From: Desulfobacteraceae bacterium
Lineage (GTDB): Bacteria > Desulfobacterota > Desulfobacteria > Desulfobacterales > Desulfosalsimonadaceae
Direction of reading: 5' to 3'
NCBI GenBank assembly: GCA_027353395.1
Contig: DAIEHU010000063.1
Location: forward strand, 1-10,569
DNA length: 10,569 bases
Part shown: in pieces, positions 6,083 to 10,569 of the stretch
Layout of the letters: the number at the start of each line of letters is the position of its first letter
How positions within the stretch are numbered: position 1 is the first letter of the stretch
The notes under the pieces: model-generated
What the model saw: only the letters and a program-made list of their open reading frames with translations
Databases searched by the model: none
What the model was told of the DNA's origin: nothing
Made by a program: the position numbers and the translations under genes

Positions 6083-7581
6083 TGCCGAAATTCCTGCCCT
6101 ATTTGCCGCCGCCATCCCAGCCGCTTCAGGGCTTTGTATCCATACCACTGGACATACCAGTGATAAGACGTGTTTATTTTATTGATAATTTCAGGAATCA
6201 CCATTGGCTGGTGTCCGTTTCCAAGGCTGAAGAGGGCCATGCACACCACATTGGGCTGGGCGTCATTCAGAAGCGTAAGCGCGATTCGCCCGGATTCCAT
6301 GGACCGGCTGTTGCCGGTTGCTTTCGCCAACCAGTATCGTTCAGCGATCCAGGGGCTGTCAAGCATCTTGAAAATTCCGTTAAAGCCGTCAATGGGGATT
6401 TCGTTATCCGATAGGTATTTTAATGCGTTGACGCGATCCTGCCACCGGTCCGAGCTCAGATACCGTCTGATATCGGACGCGGTAATCTTGTTTGCGGCGT
6501 CCTTATATAATGGTATTGCCGCTATACCGGCCGCCATCAGGCAAAGGAGGGCCGCGCATCCCGACCGCACGGCGACGGAGGGGACGGGAAGCAGAAGAAG
6601 CGTGAAAAACGCGTTCAGTAAAATATAGCAGAAAAGGGGGGAGGCTGCGATCAGGCTGATAAAGGTCATTTTCCGGAAAAAATGCTGGCGGTCGCTGTTT
6701 TTGGAAACCGCTGTCAATTGCTCCTCAGGCGAGTTGAAAAACGCCGAAACAGCCGATGTATGCACCCGTCGCCCGTTGCTTTGAAATATCAGCCGGTTGT
6801 CTTTGACGGTCATTGTGAGGTCCGCCCGATGGGCCGCAGCAGACACCGGAAGATAATCCGCATCCAGCAGACAGTCCGCAAGACGCCGGGTAAGGCCCTT
6901 GTCCTGGACGGAAATATTCACGGTCTTCAGCATTTTTTGGTCCAGGGATTTGAAGGTTTCCGCGGGATACAGGGTGTAGTGATAATAAAAATCATTGATT
7001 TTGCGACCCAGAGAACTGGTCAGAAGCAGATGGTCCCGGATGGTGGTGAATACATCGGCGTTGACTTTCGGCATCCAGATCATGGCGATCATGGCGATAA
7101 CCGCCATATGCATGGCGACCATATGAAAATCAGGGGGCATGGGATGTTTTGCGTAATTTTTAAATGCGGCGGATCCGGAGATGGCCGGAATCAAAAGGCA
7201 AATAACCGTCACCGGAAGATTGAAACCATGATCGTTTAGCCGGAACAGCACATAACCTGCGGAAGCCAGAAACACGCCAAAGATGATGCGCCGGTGCTTT
7301 GGAAAAATCTGCCACAAAAATACGGCGAACCATCCGGCAAGTGATAATCCGGCACCGGCGGTCAGGGTGAAAAAAAGCCCGCCGCAGAATGCGGGCTTCC
7401 ATTGCTCCAGTGTGGGCATTACCTGCTCATTTGGGACGAGCACGTGGTATCCGGCAGCTTGCATGGCCATCAGGTTTTTATATAAATCGTTGTCTGAAGA
7501 ATAGACAAAGACAGTAAACAAAACCTGCGCGATGATCATGCCGGCAAATAGAGAAACCGCCGGGGTGAGAATGCGTTTCAT
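6079..7581 (-). CDS. Multi-pass membrane protein with C-terminal HEAT-like region, function unknown
   Basis: 500 aa from ATG at 7581. I do not recognise a named family. Five likely membrane helices lie in the N-terminal part (about residues 8-27, 66-92, 98-116, 122-138, 154-171). A soluble middle part follows (about 172-302, with YYHYTLYPAETF at 199-210 and DLTMTVKDNRLIFQSNGRRV at 254-273), then two more helices (303-331, 336-357). The C-terminal part (about 368-490) is helical and reads like HEAT/armadillo-type repeats: IRRYLSSDRWQDRVNALKYL at 371-390, then RIALTLLNDAQPNVVCMALF at 432-451. Such ends usually bind partner proteins. The start is 10 bases after the aroQ stop; the ribosome site is weak. 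The frame is open upstream to 7680, inside aroQ, which I rejected. Its stop overlaps the protease start, suggesting the two products work together. Confidence 0.75.
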   Translation of the reverse strand: MKRILTPAVSLFAGMIIAQVLFTVFVYSSDNDLYKNLMAMQAAGYHVLVPNEQVMPTLEQWKPAFCGGLFFTLTAGAGLSLAGWFAVFLWQIFPKHRRIIFGVFLASAGYVLFRLNDHGFNLPVTVICLLIPAISGSAAFKNYAKHPMPPDFHMVAMHMAVIAMIAMIWMPKVNADVFTTIRDHLLLTSSLGRKINDFYYHYTLYPAETFKSLDQKMLKTVNISVQDKGLTRRLADCLLDADYLPVSAAAHRADLTMTVKDNRLIFQSNGRRVHTSAVSAFFNSPEEQLTAVSKNSDRQHFFRKMTFISLIAASPLFCYILLNAFFTLLLLPVPSVAVRSGCAALLCLMAAGIAAIPLYKDAANKITASDIRRYLSSDRWQDRVNALKYLSDNEIPIDGFNGIFKMLDSPWIAERYWLAKATGNSRSMESGRIALTLLNDAQPNVVCMALFSLGNGHQPMVIPEIINKINTSYHWYVQWYGYKALKRLGWRRQIGQEFRQ

Positions 7582-7591
7582 CTGATCCGGG

Positions 7592-8035
7592 TCAGGATTC
7601 TTGAAGGATATGAAAGATCGCATGCAGTGCCATGAGATACCCCTGCATGCCGAAACCGACAATTTGCCCCACGACCACATCCGATAAATAGGAATGCCGC
7701 CGAAAGGGTTCTCTTTTATGGATATTGGACAGATGCACTTCCACCACCGGCATTTTGAGCAGCAGCACCGCGTCGCGGATGGCGATGCTGGTATGGGTAT
7801 AGGCCGCCGGATTAATAATTAAACCGTCATATACGCCAATGGACTGCTGAATTTTTTCCACCATCTCGCCTTCAAGGTTGGACTGGAAGGCCGTCACTTC
7901 CATATCCAGTTCCCGGCCATGAACTTTCAGGGCGTTGTTGATGTCCGCAAGAGTGGCCGCGCCGTATGTTTCCGGTTCCCGCATGCCGAGCATGTTCAGG
8001 TTGGGGCCGTGAATCACCAGGATTTTGTGCGCCAT
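7592..8035 (-). CDS. aroQ: Type II 3-dehydroquinate dehydratase
   Basis: 147 aa, the usual length for the small dodecameric type II enzyme, which converts 3-dehydroquinate to 3-dehydroshikimate (third shikimate step, cytosolic). Seen: HGPNLNMLGMREPETYG at residues 9-25 with catalytic Tyr24 and Arg19, FQSNLEGE at 50-57, INPAAYTHTS at 74-83 with Asn75 and His81, and EVHLSNIHKREPFRRHSY at 99-116 with catalytic His101 and Arg112. No key residue is missing. ATG at 8035 lies three bases after the rpe stop, with an AAAGGAGT ribosome site inside the rpe tail, so it is co-transcribed with rpe. No other shikimate gene is nearby. Confidence 0.97.
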   Translation of the reverse strand: MAHKILVIHGPNLNMLGMREPETYGAATLADINNALKVHGRELDMEVTAFQSNLEGEMVEKIQQSIGVYDGLIINPAAYTHTSIAIRDAVLLLKMPVVEVHLSNIHKREPFRRHSYLSDVVVGQIVGFGMQGYLMALHAIFHILQES

Positions 8036-8038
8036 TTG

Positions 8039-8713
8039 TTACTCCTTTGCTGTGTCTGAAATCATCATATTCCGACGCAGCGCGTTAATTTTTGCCTTAT
8101 AATCCCCTTTGCCGAATATCGCGGACCCGGCCACAAACACATCCGCGCCGGCAGCGGATATATTTGAAATGGTTTTTGCATTCACGCCGCCATCAATCTG
8201 AATGAGGGTGGGAAGCCCCCGGTCATCGATGGCGCGTCTAAGAGACCGGATTTTATCCAAGGTGTTGGGAATAAAGGATTGCCCGCCAAAACCCGGATTT
8301 ACGCTCATGAGCAGCACAAAATCCGTATATTCCAGAATCCAGTCAATGCTTTGCAGCGGAGTAGCCGGGTTTAAGACAACGCCGGCCCGGCATCCGGCGG
8401 ATTTGATCAGATCCACTGTCCGGTTCAGATGCGTACAGGCCTCCACGTGCACGGCGATGAGATCCGCCCCTGCTTTTGCGAATTCAGGGATGAACTGATC
8501 GGGGCGTTCGATCATCAGGTGAACATCCAGGGGCAGGTCGGTCACCCGGTTGACCGCCTCTACAATAAAGGGACCAATAGTGATGTTGGGGACAAAATGA
8601 CCGTCCATGACATCAATGTGAATCCAGTCCGCGCCCGCTGCCGCTACATTTCGGATTTCCTCCCCTAGAATGGAAAAATCGGCGGACAATATGGATGGCG
8701 CTATCAGTTTCAT
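8039..8713 (-). CDS. rpe: Ribulose-phosphate 3-epimerase
   Basis: 224 aa TIM-barrel enzyme interconverting D-ribulose 5-phosphate and D-xylulose 5-phosphate (pentose phosphate pathway). Seen: the canonical N-terminus with APSILSADF at residues 5-13, HIDVMDGHFVPN at 32-43, DVHLMIERP at 63-71, MSVNPGFGGQSF at 136-147 and IDGGVN at 173-178. Metal ligands His32, Asp34, His65 and Asp174 are all present; Asp34 and Asp174 are the expected acid/base pair. ATG at 8713 matches the family start; the ribosome site upstream (AGAAAGA) is weak. It heads the rpe-aroQ-membrane protein-protease cluster, 204 bases after rsmB. Confidence 0.97.
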   Translation of the reverse strand: MKLIAPSILSADFSILGEEIRNVAAAGADWIHIDVMDGHFVPNITIGPFIVEAVNRVTDLPLDVHLMIERPDQFIPEFAKAGADLIAVHVEACTHLNRTVDLIKSAGCRAGVVLNPATPLQSIDWILEYTDFVLLMSVNPGFGGQSFIPNTLDKIRSLRRAIDDRGLPTLIQIDGGVNAKTISNISAAGADVFVAGSAIFGKGDYKAKINALRRNMMISDTAKE

Positions 8714-8815
8714 GGATATATCTTTCTAAATTATTGGGTTATTTGTAAGTACTCAGGTGTATAGGCCGTAGGCTGAAAGCGAAAGAGATCAGGACCAGCG
8801 GGCTGGGCGGCGTTT

Positions 8816-8853
8816 AAAAAAATAATTCATTCAGACCGCCCTACAGCCTGAAT
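8816..8853 (-). terminator. Possible weak terminator after rsmB
   Basis: On the minus strand ATTCAG (8853-8848) can pair with CTGAAT (8834-8829), extendable inward by one C-G and two G-U pairs. A run of seven T (8822-8816) follows, but six bases separate stem and T run. It lies in the 204-base gap between rsmB and rpe (8714-8917), where I find no gene and no clear promoter. Tentative. Confidence 0.35.
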
Positions 8854-8917
8854 AGCTTCACTGTATAGCGGTTTTATGCGTCAAAGCTCAAGTTTATTTT
8901 TTCTGGAACGCACCGCA

Positions 8918-10282
8918 TCATCTCATTTTTCTCAGGCAAACCGAAAAAAAACCGTCCATGCCATGAATGTGGGGAAAGGTCCGAATGAAGCCATGCGCGT
9001 CCATAAACGGTGTCAGGGGAAAAGGAAGGCCCGACGGCGTCTTTTGAACCTGAAAATCATGGATAGAAGATAAAAAATCATTGATCACCGATTCATTCTC
9101 TTCCGGTTCCACGCTGCATACCGCATAAACAAGCATCCCACCGGGCTTTACCAGGCCGCTGACCTGCCGCAACAAGGCCAGTTGTTTTTTCCGGAACCGG
9201 GTGAGATCCTTTCTGCCGCTGTCCCATTTGATGTCAGGATTGCGGCGGACTACCCCAAGCCCGGAGCAGGGCGCGTCAAGAAGAACCCGGTCAAACAGCC
9301 CGAGCGAAGCGTCCAGGGCGGGACGGGTGAAGTCGCAGATCCGGGTGAAAACGTTGCGGATGCCCATCCGCCGCATGGCCGTGTTCAGCCGTGACAGCTT
9401 ATCTCCGTCACTATCCGCGGCAATGATCTCTCCGCTGTTTTTCATTAACTGCGCGATGTGGCCGGTTTTGCCTCCAAGACCGGCGCAGGCGTCCAGAACG
9501 CGTTCCCCTGGCTGGGGGGACAGAAAAAAAGTGATGAGCTGGGCCGCTTCATCCTGAACCTGAAACAGCCCTTTTTTGAATGCGTCAAACTCCTGAATGG
9601 ATTGCTTGGCGCCGGTAAAAAACAGTCCATCCGGCGAATAGGGGGTTTGAAAAACGGCATCGGCATTTGAGTTCAGTGCATCGCATAGGGTGTTGCGGTC
9701 CGTTTGGAGGGTATTGGCCCGGATGGTGATGGGTGGAATCGCATTATAGGCGTCGCATAACAGGGCGGTTTCTTCAATCCCGAAGCGCTGGAGCCACCTG
9801 CGGATCAGCCACAGGGGAAATGATTTTGAAATGGATAGGAACAAGGCCGGGTCTTCTTCAAGAGATGGAAAGGGGACCGCGTCCCGATTGCGAATGGCGT
9901 TGCGAAGAACGGCATTCACATAATTCGCCACCCAGACCGGCGCGATTTCTTTTGCCATTTGAACCGATGTATGGACGGCCGCGGAATCCGGAATGCGGTC
10001 CAGAAAAAAAGCCTGATAAAGACCCATGCGGAGAATATTGAGGATTTCAGGGCGGATTTTCTCAAGAGGGGTTTTGGAGTAGCGGCTGATGATCCAGTCA
10101 AGATTTCCCCGCCACCGCAACACACCGAAGATAAGGGCATTCACCAGTCTGCGGTCGCGCATCGGAAGATCCCCCCCCGCATTATCAACGGAATCCGTAA
10201 TAATCCGGTCCAGATGAGGATGATGTTTTAGCATGAGCTGGTCTAAAACGCCGAGGGCGGTCTTCCTGGGGATATCGGTCAT
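8918..10282 (-). CDS. rsmB: 16S rRNA (cytosine-967-C5)-methyltransferase RsmB
   Basis: 454 aa. Uses SAM to form m5C at position 967 (E. coli numbering) of 16S rRNA. Seen: an N-terminal NusB-like RNA-binding part (about residues 5-130, with DRRLVNALIFGVLRWRGNLD at 43-62 and YVNAVLRN at 121-128), then a Rossmann methyltransferase. The latter has QDEAAQL at 243-249, the SAM motif DACAGLGGKTGH at 264-275, LDAPCSGLGVVRRNPDIKW at 335-353 (Cys339, the release cysteine) and YAVCSVEPEENE at 386-397 (Cys389, the nucleophile). The residue before the nucleophile is Val rather than the common Thr. It follows fmt by 47 bases, the common fmt-rsmB order. The ribosome site before ATG 10282 is weak. Confidence 0.95.
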   Translation of the reverse strand: MTDIPRKTALGVLDQLMLKHHPHLDRIITDSVDNAGGDLPMRDRRLVNALIFGVLRWRGNLDWIISRYSKTPLEKIRPEILNILRMGLYQAFFLDRIPDSAAVHTSVQMAKEIAPVWVANYVNAVLRNAIRNRDAVPFPSLEEDPALFLSISKSFPLWLIRRWLQRFGIEETALLCDAYNAIPPITIRANTLQTDRNTLCDALNSNADAVFQTPYSPDGLFFTGAKQSIQEFDAFKKGLFQVQDEAAQLITFFLSPQPGERVLDACAGLGGKTGHIAQLMKNSGEIIAADSDGDKLSRLNTAMRRMGIRNVFTRICDFTRPALDASLGLFDRVLLDAPCSGLGVVRRNPDIKWDSGRKDLTRFRKKQLALLRQVSGLVKPGGMLVYAVCSVEPEENESVINDFLSSIHDFQVQKTPSGLPFPLTPFMDAHGFIRTFPHIHGMDGFFSVCLRKMR

Positions 10283-10329
10283 GTAAGCCTGTAATAAATA
10301 ACAAATAGGGTTGAGGGTTTGGATACGGG

Positions 10330-10569
10330 CTAAGCCAGGACGGTTCCTGCCGGAATAGTAGCTCCCCTTAAAAAATCACTGATATGCATACGTTTTCCGG
10401 ATGAACCCTGAAGTTCGATAATGGAAAGCGCGCCATCACCCGCAGCCACCCGCAGTTCACCGGAAAATCCATCAATAACCGTGCCGGGCACAGCCGGGAT
10501 TAAAAGCGGTTTGGGCAGTGCCTTGAAGATTTTGATCTGTTTGCCGTCCCTGAACGTAAACGCTCCCGG
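10330..10569 (-). CDS. fmt: Methionyl-tRNA formyltransferase, C-terminal part (cut by window edge)
   Basis: Only the last 79 codons are in the window, ending at TAG 10330-10332; the start lies beyond 10569. The enzyme transfers a formyl group from 10-formyl-tetrahydrofolate to initiator Met-tRNA. The visible part is the C-terminal tRNA-binding (OB-like) domain: it begins PGAFTFRDGKQIKIFKA, continues VPGTVID, then AAGDGALSIIELQ, and ends KRMHISDFLRG followed by a short tail. This matches the family pattern of PGA...GK.LKI, GDG.L.I..LQ and .....FLRG. The neighbouring rsmB downstream supports the call. The catalytic formyltransferase domain is outside the window. Confidence 0.93.
   Translation of the reverse strand, partial: PGAFTFRDGKQIKIFKALPKPLLIPAVPGTVIDGFSGELRVAAGDGALSIIELQGSSGKRMHISDFLRGATIPAGTVLA

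Noticed and set aside
6083..6148. Longer start for the CPBP protease at 6148
   Set aside because: It would overlap the upstream gene by 70 bases and adds a non-conserved segment; the ATGA overlap at 6082 is the more usual arrangement.
7582..7680. Longer start for the membrane protein inside aroQ
   Set aside because: It would overlap the aroQ coding region by about 90 bases; the methionine at 7581 is followed directly by a typical membrane N-terminus.

Overview
All recognised genes lie on the minus strand, so transcription runs from high to low coordinates. The content is bacterial core metabolism and housekeeping: formyl-Met-tRNA synthesis, rRNA methylation, the pentose phosphate pathway, the shikimate pathway and branched-chain amino acid (BCAA) synthesis. 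I see no mobile element, tRNA, rRNA or CRISPR array. The organism is a Gram-negative-type bacterium of moderate GC content. The fmt-rsmB-rpe order, and a short ketol-acid reductoisomerase resembling the form I remember from Bacteroidetes, make me lean toward Desulfobacterota (a sulfate-reducer relative). This is an inference from memory, not a search result.

Region 1 (10569 to 8918): the 3' end of fmt, cut by the window edge, followed by a complete rsmB. A 204-base gap follows with a possible weak terminator.

Region 2 (8713 to 5444): a tight cluster rpe - aroQ - multi-pass membrane protein with a C-terminal HEAT-like part - CPBP-family intramembrane protease. Spacings are 3 and 10 bases, then an ATGA stop/start overlap. 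The first two genes are standard enzymes. The last two look translationally coupled and their role is unknown.

Region 3 (about 5230 to 4): a BCAA operon ilvD-ilvB-ilvN-ilvC encoding three consecutive enzyme steps shared by valine and isoleucine synthesis (acetohydroxyacid synthase from two subunits, reductoisomerase, dehydratase). Between its promoter and ilvD lies what reads as a complete transcription attenuator. A 34-codon leader peptide has 15 Val/Leu/Ile codons. It is followed by a 15-bp rho-independent terminator with eight U residues, and a competing antiterminator whose upstream arm overlaps the leader stop codon. This leader is the most interesting unlisted element in the window. Predicted logic: plentiful charged Val/Leu/Ile tRNAs let the ribosome reach the stop codon and cover the antiterminator arm, so transcription ends before ilvD. 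Shortage stalls the ribosome in the Val/Leu run, the antiterminator forms, and the operon is read.

Anomaly: ilvB, as given, is broken by a frame shift near 3133, just after the catalytic glutamate. It is best explained by two missing bases, and may be a sequencing or assembly error because every other gene here is intact.
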